From positions 2,170,001-2,234,000 of the forward strand of contig JAGTXZ010000005.1 in the NCBI GenBank assembly GCA_018398575.1: DNA of 64,000 nucleotides, written 5' to 3'. The first letter of the stretch is position 1. The number at the start of each line of letters is the position of its first letter. The position numbers were made by a program, and so were the translations under genes. Source of the DNA: Ampelomyces quisqualis (Eukaryota; Ascomycota; Dothideomycetes; Pleosporales; Phaeosphaeriaceae). Below are positions 35,900 through 46,477 of the stretch, one piece after another. The notes below the pieces were generated by a model. It did not search any database and was not told the DNA's origin. It saw only the letters and a program-made list of their open reading frames with translations.

Positions 35900-38170
35900 G
35901 ATGTATTTAGTAAGTTAGCAGCTAATTAATTGCCTTCTTATTGTCTGTACAATTACAAGATTGTCCTTAAAGAACTATTACTAAATGCGTTTAGTCTCCT
36001 GTATAAGCAAAACTAGAAGAAGCTTAAAGCTACTAAGGCCTACGTCTAGAAACACCTTTAAAAGAGTTTTATTAAGGCTAGCTAAAGTCCTTTTGCTTTA
36101 CTTATCCTTTGTGTACGCAAACTAAATAGAGATATACGCATCTATATAAACTACTAGAAGATTAACGCCCTTACGCGCAAGGACGTCTATCTAATCTCTT
36201 GCATTAATAAGCTGCTATTACGCCTCTTTAAGGCTAAGATCTTTACTAAGTTTAACATCTAGGCTACTTTTAACAAAATTTGTATAGATCCTAACTCTAA
36301 AGAGTATACTACCTTTTAGACCTATTATAGTATATATAAGTGTAAGGTTCTTCTTTTTAGCTTATATAATAGGCTAGCTACGTATTAACGCTACATAAAT
36401 AATATACTAATTAATTATCTTAACAATTTCTGCATTGCGTATCTTAATAACATCCTAATCTACTCTAAGGATATAAACTTACATTAGAAACACGTCTAAA
36501 AGGTCCTAGAGCGCCTACGTACTGCAGGACTCTAAGTAGACATTTAGAAGAGTAAATTCTATATAACCTGTACAAAGTATCTAAGTTATGTTTTAACAAA
36601 CTAGAGCACTAAAGTTAACCTTAATAAGGTAGAAGTACTCTAAAACTAGGCTAAACCTACTACAGTTACTAGCGTTAAGTTATTTCTTAGTTTTGCTAGT
36701 TTCTATTAACAATTTATTAAGGATTTCTCTTGTGTAGCTAAACTAATTATAAAGCTTTAAAGTCCTGCTACACTGTTTAATTAGACTATAGACTACTAAC
36801 AGGCTTTTAATTAGATTAAAGCCTTACTCCTAGCTATTTCTATACTATCTTATTTCTATCCTAAGTATAACACAAAGTTAGAAACTAACGCGTTAGATAG
36901 AGTAATAGCAGGAGTACTCTCTTAGAAGCACCCTAACAACAAGTAGTATCCTATAGCCTTCTACAGTTACGCCCTATCTAGGGCTAAGCTTAATTAAGAA
37001 ATATATAATAAAGAACTTTTTGCTATTCTAAAAGCGTTTAAGAAGTAGAGAGCTAAACTTACCTTTATACAGAGTTAAATCTAGGTGTATTTAGATTACT
37101 GCTCCTTAAAATACTTTATAACTACTAAGGTTCTTAATGCACGTTAAGCACAATAGGCAGAGATTATTGCTTCTTTTAATTTCTGCATTAAGTACACGCC
37201 TAGTAAGCTTAACAAGCAAGCTAATATCCTAAGCTAAAGGAAACAGAACGTTAGCAAGGTTAAGGCTGCCTAACAAGACAACAGATCCTGTGTACTTCTA
37301 GGACCTAAACGCCTAAACTCCCTAGTTAACTCTAAACTAGCTTAGAACTACGTCTGTAACTAGCTAGAGATTAATATTTTAGCTATTTTAGTCTAATCTA
37401 TTAGTGCCCTCCTAAATCTTAACTTGTTAGAACTAATTAAAGCTCTACTAGCAGAGAATTACTGCTCCTTTAAGGAAGAACGCCTTACGCTACTACAGCT
37501 ATATTGTGTCTAAGAAGAACTACTACTGTATTACTTACGCCTATATGTACCTAAAGACTCTCTTTTGTGCACTTAACTAATTAGAGAGGCTTACAATTAA
37601 GTATCTACTGCTTACCTAAGCACTACAAAGACGTATTAGCTTCTAGCTTAGTAATATTATTAGAGGGGTATAGAGGCTATATGCAAACGCTATGTACAAA
37701 ACTGCGTTTCCTGTTAAAGATCCTATCTAAGACAGCTCTAAGCCTAAGGTTTCCTCTATCTGTTACAAATTTCTAATAGGCCTATGTAGCATTTGTGTAT
37801 AGATTTTAAGACATTTCTAACAGATTGTTATAGCTATAATTAAATTATAGTTGTTATTAATTGCCTATTTAAGTAAGCTGTTTCTATTTCTTGCTACAAA
37901 ACAATTAACGCTTAAGAAATAGCTTACTTATTTATCTAATAAGTATACTTATTTAGCTACACGCCTAAAAGTATAGTGTCTAACTACAGACCCTAGTTTG
38001 TGTCCTAATTCTAGTCTAAGTTCTGCAAGATCCTAGGCGTGTAACTTAAGCTTTCTACAGCCTACTATAAATAAACTAATAGACAAACTAAGATTATAAA
38101 CAAGTATATTAATTAACAATTAAGGCCTTTTGTATCCTATTACTAGGATAACTAAAGTAACCTCTTGCTA
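35900..38170 (+). pseudogene. E3 pol: RT, RNase H, integrase (RIP-degraded)
   Basis: The RT catalytic loop FCIAYLNNILIYS lies at about 36.43-36.47 kb, both Asp lost to Asn. RNase H at about 36.85-37.08 kb contains YNKELFAILKAFKK. The integrase core at about 37.7-38.16 kb ends with LSTAYYKxTNRQTKIINKYI, the H-P-Q-T-D-G-Q-T-E region with H to Y and D to N changes. The order is normal for Ty3/Gypsy. Confidence 0.8.
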
Positions 38171-38229
38171 ATAATTAATTAAGCCTAAGCTACGCTACTG
38201 CACTCCGCGATTAGTATAGCGCTGTACTA

Positions 38230-39550
38230 GCTTCTGTTTAGATTCAAACTATAACAGAGCTAGGATTAGGCATTATCTCCTTTAAAACACAAAGATATAA
38301 ACATTAAGGATGCCTTAAGCTTAGCTACCTGCATGCATAAAGCCTAGCGCACAGCTAAAGATAATATAGAGAAAGCGCAGAAACAGCTAGGACCTCTATA
38401 AGCGTTAGCCAAGTAGATTACAGCATAAGAAAAAGGAGTTAAAGATCTTACAGCATTGCAAGACAATTATGTTAGGGAAATTAAACTTGATATTGCAACT
38501 ACTACACTAGTAGGTAACAGCTATTAATAATAGGAGTCTTACTCTTCTATTAGATCTAATAGTAGACTGTTGCTGCTACTAGTAGGACGTTCTTAACTGT
38601 CTAAATCCCTAGGTACAGACACTAACGTACTACCTAGTTGTCCTTTGTTCTAGCCCTACCTGCTGCAAGTACCTGCCTCTTACTCTGCTGCTGCCTAAAA
38701 CGTTACTACCTATACCTTCTCCTGCTCTACTAACTAATTAGCTCTTAATACTATTATAACATCTACTAGCTAAGTAACTACACTAGTTAACCTAGCTGTG
38801 CTTCTTCTAAGCAACCTAACCTCCTTAGCTATTACCCTAACCTCTTTAGCTAGCTCTTCTCTCTAGTAATTAGCGCTAACTAACAAGTTAGCGTTATTTA
38901 TATTAGCTACTTGTGCAGTGCTTACTTGCACAACAGCAGCTAACTAAAACGCTGCCTTCTTAACAGTAGCTTCTTACTCTAACACTACCTTATTAGACTT
39001 GTCTCTACTTAGGGCAGCAAACCTGCAGTTAAGGGCCTTAGAAAGGCTATTATACTTCTAGCCTGCATATAGGAGAACTAGGCAACACTTTTTATTTAAG
39101 AGTGTGCAATAAGCACACTTCTTAGACACGTCTAAAGAGAATCTAAACTTAATATTAAAATAGCTGCAGGCAAAAGCCCTTGCAGCCTACAGGTAAACAA
39201 CCTAATAGGCTAGAGAATAAGCCCTAGAAGAGACAGGAATAGGCATTATGTATATCTGCAGAAACAATTAGCTAACAATTAAATTAGGAGAGCAGTTAGA
39301 TAGCTATAGGTATATAAACGTATAGAAGAAGAGTATAGAGAAGTAGTATACTAGAGGGCTAGCCTTATATATATACTTAAAAAGCTTAAGGTAAAGTTAG
39401 GAACTTTAAACGCGCTAGCGCGCAGATTAAAACAATAACAAACAGCTATATTATGTTATTCTAAAATAAACTTAAGGTAAATGTAAGTTTACAACAATTT
39501 AGAGAGGTATCTAAAACAATACTAATACAGACCTAATTAATAGAGACTAT
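38230..39550 (+). pseudogene. E3 third reading frame downstream of integrase
   Basis: After the integrase, coding-like plus-strand frames continue to the polypurine tract. First comes a Ser/Thr/Pro/Ala-rich stretch (about 38.53-38.95 kb). Then a better-preserved block from about 39.01 kb has runs such as LQLRALERLLYF, FLDTSKENLNLILK and LTIKLGEQLDSYRYINV, with only TAA/TAG stops. I do not recognise the protein. It may be an accessory or envelope-position ORF or captured host sequence. Confidence 0.45.
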
Positions 39551-39571
39551 TAATTTTCAGAAGAGAGGTAA

Positions 39572-39870
39572 TGTAACAAGTACATGCAAATACATGTTAC
39601 ATCTAATACCTTATAAAGGCTTAGTAACAGATTATGTAGAGAGCTAGCAGATTAGGACTAAAAGCGCTCTAACAGCGCTCTAACTTAGCTACTACGCCTA
39701 CTATAAATATAAGCCTATAGCATAGATAGAGGACAAGTTTCTCTTATCCTTTTGTACAAGACCTATAGGTGTATAGCTAATCTAGAATCTCTAATACAAC
39801 ACGCACTCCTATATGCCTCTAATACGTATCCAATTTAATCCTAATAGCTGTACCTACCTGCGTTGTTACA
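39572..39870 (+). repeat. E3 3' LTR
   Basis: 299 bp. It differs from the 5' LTR at 17 positions by eye, all C/T or G/A. The purine-rich primer site ends at 39,571. Confidence 0.93.
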
Positions 39871-39875
39871 TAAGC
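39871..39875. repeat. Right target-site duplication of E3 (TAAGC)
   Basis: Exact copy of 33209-33213. Confidence 0.93.
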
Positions 39876-41135
39876 TATATTATAATAATCTACTTGCTAG
39901 CTATTTTAAGTAGGCTAAAACGCTTAAGCTTATAGCCTAATACTACTATTAGCCTAAGCTTAAAAAAGAGCTTAAGAAGTATATTAACTCTTGTTTAGTG
40001 TGCTAAGGCACAAAGTTGCTTAAGCAGCGCCTTACTAGCGTGTTAAACGCGCTCTCTTAACCTTAAAGACTATAGCAAGAAATTATAATAGATTTTGTTA
40101 TAAGCTTACTACTTACTAAGTAGTATAGCGTTATATATAATATAATACTTGTTATAGTTAATAGGTATACTAAAATAACTAAGTATATCCTTACATAAAA
40201 AACAGTTACTACCTTATAGTTAGTAGATCTATTCTTAGAATATATTATACAATTCTTTAGATTGCCTAAAAGTATTATATTAGATTAAGAATATGTCTTT
40301 ACTTTATAATTTTAGGTAGACTTCTACTTTGTAGTTAAGGTAAAACGCTAGCTTAGCACTGCCTTTTACTTATAAATAGATAGGTAAATAAAATAGTAAA
40401 ATTAGACTTTTAAGTAATACTTAAGAGCTTTTGTAAGTAATTATTAAGAAGATTAAGTACACTTTTTGTTACTAGCAGAATTTGTATACAACAATGCTAA
40501 GCAGGTTATATTAAAAATATCTCTATTCTTTACCTACTATAGGTTCTACCTGCGCCTTAACTGTAAGCTAATAGCGCCTACTAAAGTCTTTAGCGTTAGA
40601 GAAAGGTTACAAAAGCTTATACAAACCTAGAATGCTCTAGCTAATTACTAGTATAAAACTTTATAATATTAAGAGTAATATTACAATAATAGACATAGGC
40701 TTTAAGAGTTTAAACCTAAAAATATAATTCTCTTGTTAACAAAGTATCTGCGCTTACGCAGCGCTAGCAGAAAGCTATTACTACGCTAAATAGGCTTCTT
40801 CTTAGTAGAAGAGTAAATTAGCTTATAAGCTTTTAGAATCTTACTTTTATTATATATAAAAATCTACCTAGTATTTTACACCTTCTTGCTCTAGCTGTTT
40901 GTAGCTAGAAAGAGAAAAGAGTTAACCTTACCTAGGCCTGTTAATCTAGATAATAGTAAGAAGCTATAATAACGCTATAAAGTTAAAGCTGTGTTAGCAA
41001 AAAAGCGCAATAGGTATATAGTAAATTACCTAGTAAAATAAAAAGGCTAGCCCTTAGAATATAATAAATAGGTTAATTAAAAAGATATAGATAAATTACT
41101 TATAGAGAAGTATAACTAGAAAGGAGATTAATTAC
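39876..41135 (+). pseudogene. E1 pol, last part (integrase and chromodomain)
   Basis: Right after E3 the E1 integrase zinc finger resumes: LASYFKxAKTLKLIAxYYY then NSCLVC (H to Y lost, CxxC kept). The core (about 40.08-40.56 kb) has VNRYTKITKYI, FYLxIDR and LLLAEFVYNNAKQ blocks. At about 40.96-41.13 kb a chromodomain reads NRYIVNYLVKxKG then PLEYNKxVN, matching the ...YLVKWKGYPxxxNxW core. This makes E1 a chromovirus. Confidence 0.85.
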
Positions 41136-41329
41136 TTATACAATTAATATACAAAAAAAAAAGAGAAAAAAACAAAAGAAAAAAAAATATAAAAAAACAA
41201 AGGCGCCTTACTAGCGCACTGCTAGCGCACTAACAGCGCAACTAAACATAACTACTAGCTTAGCTTAAGAACTTATTATTATTCTTATTAGCCTTATAAA
41301 AGCTTAGAGAGCCTAGTAAATTATTACTA

Positions 41330-42070
41330 AGCCCTTTATTCTTTACCTCTTTCTACTGTTTTTAGAAAACAATATTACTTAACTCTAATAGGACCTTGCT
41401 CTTTACTAACGCTATTACAGCGCGTACTAAGTAACTTAATAGGTCTAAGCTCTTAACGCGCTTAAACATAAGCTCTTTAGTAGAACTAGCTAAAGCTAGG
41501 CGCTTCTTAGGCTTAGGCTTAGGCTTAAGTTTAGCCTTAGGCTTAGCCTTAGCTTTAGCTTTAGCCTTACTCTTGCCTTTCTTCTTAGAAGAAGGTATAG
41601 AGCTAGAGCTCTTCTAGAAAGAGGTTTTATCTCTATCTTTACTCTTACTACTACTACTACCTTTAGACCTAGGCTTAGACTTAAAAGAAGACTCTTTTTT
41701 TTTATATTAAGGTTAAAGTTAAACTGCGCGTTAGCCTTACTAAAAGAGGAAAAGTTAGCTTAAACGCTGTTAGAACACTAGCGCAGTAACTGCAAGGAAT
41801 AGAAAAAATAACTTACTTAAGCCTGCAGTAAGTTAAGAATGCCTTTTACTATAGTAGACAAGTAGTTAGTTACTTTAACCTATAGAATTTAGATCTTATT
41901 ACTTTTAAGCTAATAACAGCTCTTATACTTAACCTTTATGTGTAGAAAAAGCTTTACTAAGCTAGTCTACTAGCGCAGTAACATTTCTTACGCGTTAACT
42001 ATAATAGAATTAGGCTTCTTCTTAGTAGTAAGGCGCTGCTACTACTAGTAGATAGTATTCTAGCCTTTAA
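41330..42070 (-). pseudogene. Antisense ORF in the E1 3' region, Lys/Ala-repeat protein
   Basis: On the strand opposite to E1 pol, between chromodomain and 3' LTR, a frame reads with only RIP-type stops: RLTTKKKPNSIIVNA, then LVKLFLHIKVKYKSCY, and, after an 8-A run that shifts frame at about 41.70 kb, a clean stretch with SSSSSKSKD, a KAKAKAKAKAKAKAK run (41.50-41.58 kb) and KRVKSLDLLSYLVRAVIAL, ending in a stop at about 41.36 kb. The basic low-complexity tract resembles nucleic-acid-binding tails. It could be an antisense accessory gene of E1 or a chance frame. Confidence 0.4.
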
Positions 42071-42636
42071 TAAAATTAGCAGAAACCTTAGAGTAGGGCT
42101 TCTACTTACTCTAGCAAAAGCTACAGCGTAGGCTACTAACTATAAAGTTATAATAAGTGCTAGTAAGCCTTAGGCTCTTAGTATAGTAAAGGTAAATTAA
42201 AATTACTAACTTAATATTAGAGACGCTACTATAGCAGGCAATAGGCGTAGCCTAAGCACTAGGTTAGCAATATTATAATACTAGTGTTATACTACTTATA
42301 AAGATAGTAGAAGTAGTAGATAGAGTAGGTATAGTGCTTATAATAATTAATATAAGTATAATAGAGTTACAACAGTGTAGAGCTAGTAGATAGTATAGTA
42401 GTAGAATAATGCAGTTGTTACTAAAAGAATAGAAAAGATTACGCATATAAAGTTTTACTATATTTCTACTATTACTATAGCTACTAGCTGCCTCTTAGAT
42501 TTACTTAGAGTTTTAGTCTTAGTATAACAACAGCTATACAGCAAACAGGCTCTATAATAATAACGTTAGGTATATGCTAACAAACCTAATATTATATAAA
42601 TTGCTAGAATAGTAATTTTAAAAGAAAAAAAGTAAT

Positions 42637-42917
42637 TATAAAGATGTTATAGTGTAGAGCTATTAGCTGCGCAGTAACGCGCTTACGCTATAATAACGCT
42701 ACTTTAGCGTCTTTACGCATAGAACGCGTATAGCTGCCCTAGCGCCTTAACAGCGCTACGCTAGCGCAGGCCTAGTGCATTCTTATTATAAAGATACGTA
42801 TCTAGTTGTATTTACAAAGAGGAGTTCTGCACTAAAGTTATAGAACAGGAATTAACTTACTTCTACCTGTACTGCTATTGTTATCTTGTAACTTTGCTGC
42901 TATATAAACCTCTTACA
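42637..42917 (+). repeat. E1 3' LTR
   Basis: 281 bp. Its first bases are mutated (TGT to TAT), but it aligns gap-free to 21200-21480 and is followed by GGTAG, which fixes the element boundary. Confidence 0.9.
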
Positions 42918-42922
42918 GGTAG

Positions 42923-43299
42923 CTTATTAGGCGTTAGCTTTCAACCTTTAGACTTAGCGTTAGTTCTTTAGGTTCTTTCGATTTTACTCTGTAGTTGAGG
43001 CAAATTTTTATAATCTCTTGTTACTGTAGAGAAGATAATGCCTCGCGAGAGCGGGTCTCCTGACGAAAGATGTGCCGGGCCACACTTGCCTTTGTGAAGT
43101 AATGTGCAATAAGCTAGCAAGAAAAAACATCCATGTAGGAAAAAAAAGGAGCGGCGTTCGGGTCATGGCTACATAATCTAAGGCGATATGTAGAAAGTAC
43201 AGCTCAACCCCATCCCAAACACACAACCAACGCTCGAAATGCTACAATGCGGTAACCAGCTGATCCAAACTGAAGCGTCTAGCATCCCTTGGAAGAAAA
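42923..43299. other. Right edge of the AT-rich block and 3' flank of the sugar porter
   Basis: AT-rich sequence ends within about 100 bp after E1. From about 43,030 the composition is normal. This is the 3' flank of the minus-strand sugar porter. Minus frames at 43226-43008 look like chance. Confidence 0.5.
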
Positions 43300-45766
43300 T
43301 CAATAAGCCCTCCCTGAATCCCTCGGCATCCTCCCACTACTTCTCCTACTCCCCATCCCTTGTCTTGCCTCATCTTCGTCTTCCACACTACTTTCTGTCC
43401 TCGTCAATCGCCCTGGATAGCTAAAATTCGAAGCCACATTGTTTGCCGTTCTTGGCCTCTCGCCCACTCTCTGGTGGTCCAGCGGTGCGATGTAATCTGG
43501 ATGATGAAGCACATGATGTCTTGTCGAATCTGAATTATATGCACTATGTTCTTCGCTCGAGGGGCACGAGATGCGCTGTGAAGCGGGAACGAAGTGCGTG
43601 TCCCACCATTCGGGATCTGCTTCGGGGCTGAGGCGTGCAGATGTGGTGTTTGGGGGTGTGTTAGCGACGGTATGTCGTTCGCGTCGATCAGACCGTCGTG
43701 AATCTTTCTTTTGGAGAGAGGATGTTGTTGTGAGTGTGGTGGTGGGCGAATGATCGGTGTCATGTTCGAGAGAGTTTGGGTTGCGGGAGAACATCAAGGG
43801 ATCGACTGGGGATTCTGAGCCGGGGCGCTTTTCGAATATTTGTTGGGGAATAGTGGTATCCGAGCCGCTTGAATTGGTGTTCCTTTGGCCCCTGCTTCCT
43901 GGACTGGCTCGGGGGCCTTTTCTGCCTCTCTTTTCGTTGTTGCTACCACTTCCGCTTCCGCTTCCATTGCTCGTGTCCATGAGCTTACGGTGCCAGCTGC
44001 TGTTGGCATAGTCGAAGCCAATTCGGTTCTCGCCCTTTCTGCCAAACCACAACGGCTCGTGCATGCTGATCTTGACCGCGTTGAGCCATGGATTACCGGG
44101 AGCCTCGTCGGCAAGGAAGAAGATGACATCGACTTCCTCAAGCGAGCGAAAAGCCGTTTCGGGGTAGAAGAAGTAGATGAGCGGGATCATGGCGAAGTTT
44201 GTTGCGGCGAAAATGATCCATGTGCGGTAGCCAATATTGGTAAACGCTATAGGAGTGATGATGACGATTCTATGTAGTGATTAGCAATTTGAAAGGCGCA
44301 AGCAGTGTCTGTCCTTACAGCGAGTTGATAATCCAGTTGGCCAATGTGCTAATGGCGTTGGCAGGACCACGGATGGGCAAAGGCACGATCTCGACCTGGT
44401 ACAGCCATGCCATACCTTGCCATCCGATGGCGAAGAAAATTGAGAATGCGAATAGAAATAACGTGCCTGCGACCCGAGCTGCACTTATGCCCTGAGAGGT
44501 CCACAAATATTGTGTGATAGTCAGTAGAATCATAGATCCGGACATGCCCGTAGCACCGAACATCATGAGTGAACGTCGGCCCCAGAAACGATCAATACCG
44601 ACAACTGTGACCAAGGATGAAAGAAAATAAGTGGTCGCTGAGCAGGAAGCTAATAGGCGGGCAAGCCATCCGGAGTAGCCCATGTGCGTAAGCAAGATCC
44701 AAGAAAGGTATTGCAATACCAAGTTGATCCCTGTACCTTGCTGGAAAACCTGGACAAGGAAGGCAAGCGCAACGCGATGGAGGCCACGCCTGTCCTTATT
44801 CGAGAATAACTTTGATGCTTTGCCTTGTGCCATGACGAGAATCGCATCCTTGATCTGCAGGAATTCGTCCTTGGTCTCGAAATCTTCCGGTTCTTCGTCG
44901 TTGAGCGCAGCGATGACCGTGAGTGCCTCTTGTTCGCGACCGGTCAGAATGAGCCATCTAGGTGAGTCCGGGAGGAAGAATAGCAGTGCTATAGCTGGTA
45001 GGGCGAATGCAATCTGCAGGGCGATGGGAATGCGCCATGCAGCATGGGTATTATTCACGTATGCGAAGCCGAAGACGGACCAGTACGATAGAGCGTATCC
45101 TAGCGTTACGAAAGCTCCAGCACTGATCATGAGAACAGTGCCCTTTCGGTGCGACTTTACACATTCCGCTTGATAAGCCGGCGCTGTTGAGGTTGTGAAG
45201 CCATTGCCTACACTCGTCAGTCATCGGGGTGCGCAAGAGACCACGCGGAGCAGGAAATCGAGCTTACCAAAGCCTGCTATGGCTCGTCCAACGATGAACT
45301 GAGCGAAACTATACGAGCTTGTCTGGATGATCTCACCGATTGTCCAAAGTGTAATGCCCAGAAGCAGTGTTCGTCGTCGCCCGAGTGAATCGCTGATGAA
45401 GATGGCAAGGACTGCAGATAGGATGCAAGCTAGGTTCCAGCTTCCGACCGTGAGGCCTGTATGTATTAGTGCTTGCTCATGTGTAGTGGTGTCGTGCCAG
45501 TGTTTCGCGCAAGGAGAGCATACCTGTTACCCACGCGTTGCGAGATGACGACGAATTGACAACATCGACTTGTGGGAATCTCTCAAGGAATGCAGGAACC
45601 GTCAAGAGACCGCCCATGACGCCCTGCGCATAGCCATAGCACCTGTTGATGTTAGCATGCATGAACTGGTGGCATTCAACCCTCATGCGCACAGAAAGCA
45701 TAATCCGCAAACCGCACTGATTGCACTTGTCAATCTCACACCTCTCAGACCGAGAAATCTTGCCAT
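43300..45766 (-). CDS. MFS sugar porter with long C-terminal tail
   Basis: A 12-helix plasma-membrane sugar transporter of the fungal hexose/lactose-permease-like group, 746 aa from five exons (45766-45693, 45642-45524, 45456-45268, 45207-44319, 44269-43300; all GT-AG, total divisible by three). It starts MARFLGLRG, typical of the family. Signatures are YAQGVMGG in TM1, GRRR after TM2, PDSPRWL before the central loop, YQVEIVPLPIRGPANA and YPETAFRSLEE after TM12. The family usually has YDQGVMGG in TM1; here the Asp is Ala. The last ~200 residues form a Ser/Arg/Pro-rich cytosolic tail (GSGSGSGS, many charged runs), longer than usual. It is the first gene beside the AT-rich block. Substrate cannot be called. 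Confidence 0.9.
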
Positions 45767-46477
45767 GGTGTGGTTAGTCGACCTGTCCACAGTTCCTGGA
45801 GTACTCCGTATGGTTGCACGAGATGCCAACTGAACGCCAAACTATCCGGACACCTCGAGGGCGCATCAGCTGAAGGCATTGATGTCATGTCTCCTCCACA
45901 CCAACAGGCTCCCGCTATGTGCCGTCTGCAGCCATCCACACGTCACCTGTCAGGGAAGCACCCAGACGCTCGTAGGCAATCCGAGTGGCTGGATACTCGA
46001 ACCGAGCAACAATGTTCTCGCTAATGTACGGGCAGCATGGTCTGGCGCAGTGCACGGTGAAGGATTCAGGTACGCGGGACGGTGATGGGCCCGATTCGAG
46101 ATCGCGGGCGTCCTGATGTCATGAGATCTTAGCGTTGATCGGGCCGCGCTAGCCGGCGATGCCAGCGCGAACGACACCGTTGGATACGAGTGTGCAAGAT
46201 GTCAAGCGAAAGTAAATTGGAGCAGCACGACCGTGTTGAGATTATGTCTGTACTGGTCACATGCAAGCAGCACACGCATGCTGAATTGCAGTTGAGCAAA
46301 GGAGTCACGATCGCATTCGTGCGATGTTTGCCAGTACGCTGGGACCAGGGGATCCCAGGAGCAGCGGCCTTCACGGCGTCATAACGGGACGGGAAGATTC
46401 GCTGAAGGGACCGTGTCGCTTTGAAAGTCTGATCCCACCGGTGGATTCGGATTTGGGTGGAGCTGAGTGCACTGTTG
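45767..46477. promoter_or_regulatory. Upstream region of the sugar porter / 3' flank of GUF1
   Basis: About 710 bp between the sugar-porter start and the GUF1 stop, both genes on the minus strand. Several short overlapping frames on both strands lack motifs. No specific binding site is called. Confidence 0.4.

Larger units (their letters stand above)
33214..39870 (+). mobile_element. E3: Ty3/Gypsy retrotransposon inserted in E1
   Basis: A 6,657-bp plus-strand element with 299-bp LTRs and a perfect TAAGC duplication. The internal order is gag, protease/RT, RNase H, integrase, then a further 1.3-kb coding-like region. A polypurine tract (AGAAGAGAGGTAA) lies directly before the 3' LTR. RIP is lighter than in E1: the LTRs differ at 17 of 299 sites, all transitions, and the gag zinc knuckle is intact, yet the RT active site is lost. 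I saw no clear chromodomain. Confidence 0.92.
21200..42917 (+). mobile_element. E1: Ty3/Gypsy chromovirus, split by two nested elements
   Basis: E1 has 281-bp LTRs at each end, a GGTAG duplication and gag-protease-RT-RNase H-integrase-chromodomain order on the plus strand. E2 (23358-31385) sits inside its reverse transcriptase and E3 (33214-39870) inside the integrase zinc finger. Without them and their duplicated 5-bp sites E1 would be about 7,020 bp, a normal length for a fungal chromovirus. A purine-rich tract (about 42618-42636) precedes the right LTR. Every gene is dead from RIP. The two LTRs differ at about 37 of 281 sites, more than those of E2 or E3, which fits E1 being the oldest of the three. 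Confidence 0.92.
820..43020. other. AT-rich, RIP-mutated repeat block (AT isochore)
   Basis: About 42 kb are rich in TA, CTAG and TTA/TAA and poor in CA/TG. That is the expected footprint of repeat-induced point mutation (C-to-T, mainly at CpA, on both strands) in Pezizomycotina. No intact gene is present. Decayed transposon frames are interrupted almost only by TAA/TAG, as expected from CAA, CAG and TGG codons. LTR pairs inside the block differ almost entirely by transitions. Such blocks are normally H3K9-methylated heterochromatin, sometimes pericentromeric or subtelomeric. No telomere repeat is seen. Confidence 0.9.

Noticed and set aside
43008..43226. 72-codon minus frame beside the sugar porter
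   Set aside because: It lies in the 3' flank at the composition boundary and has no family signature.
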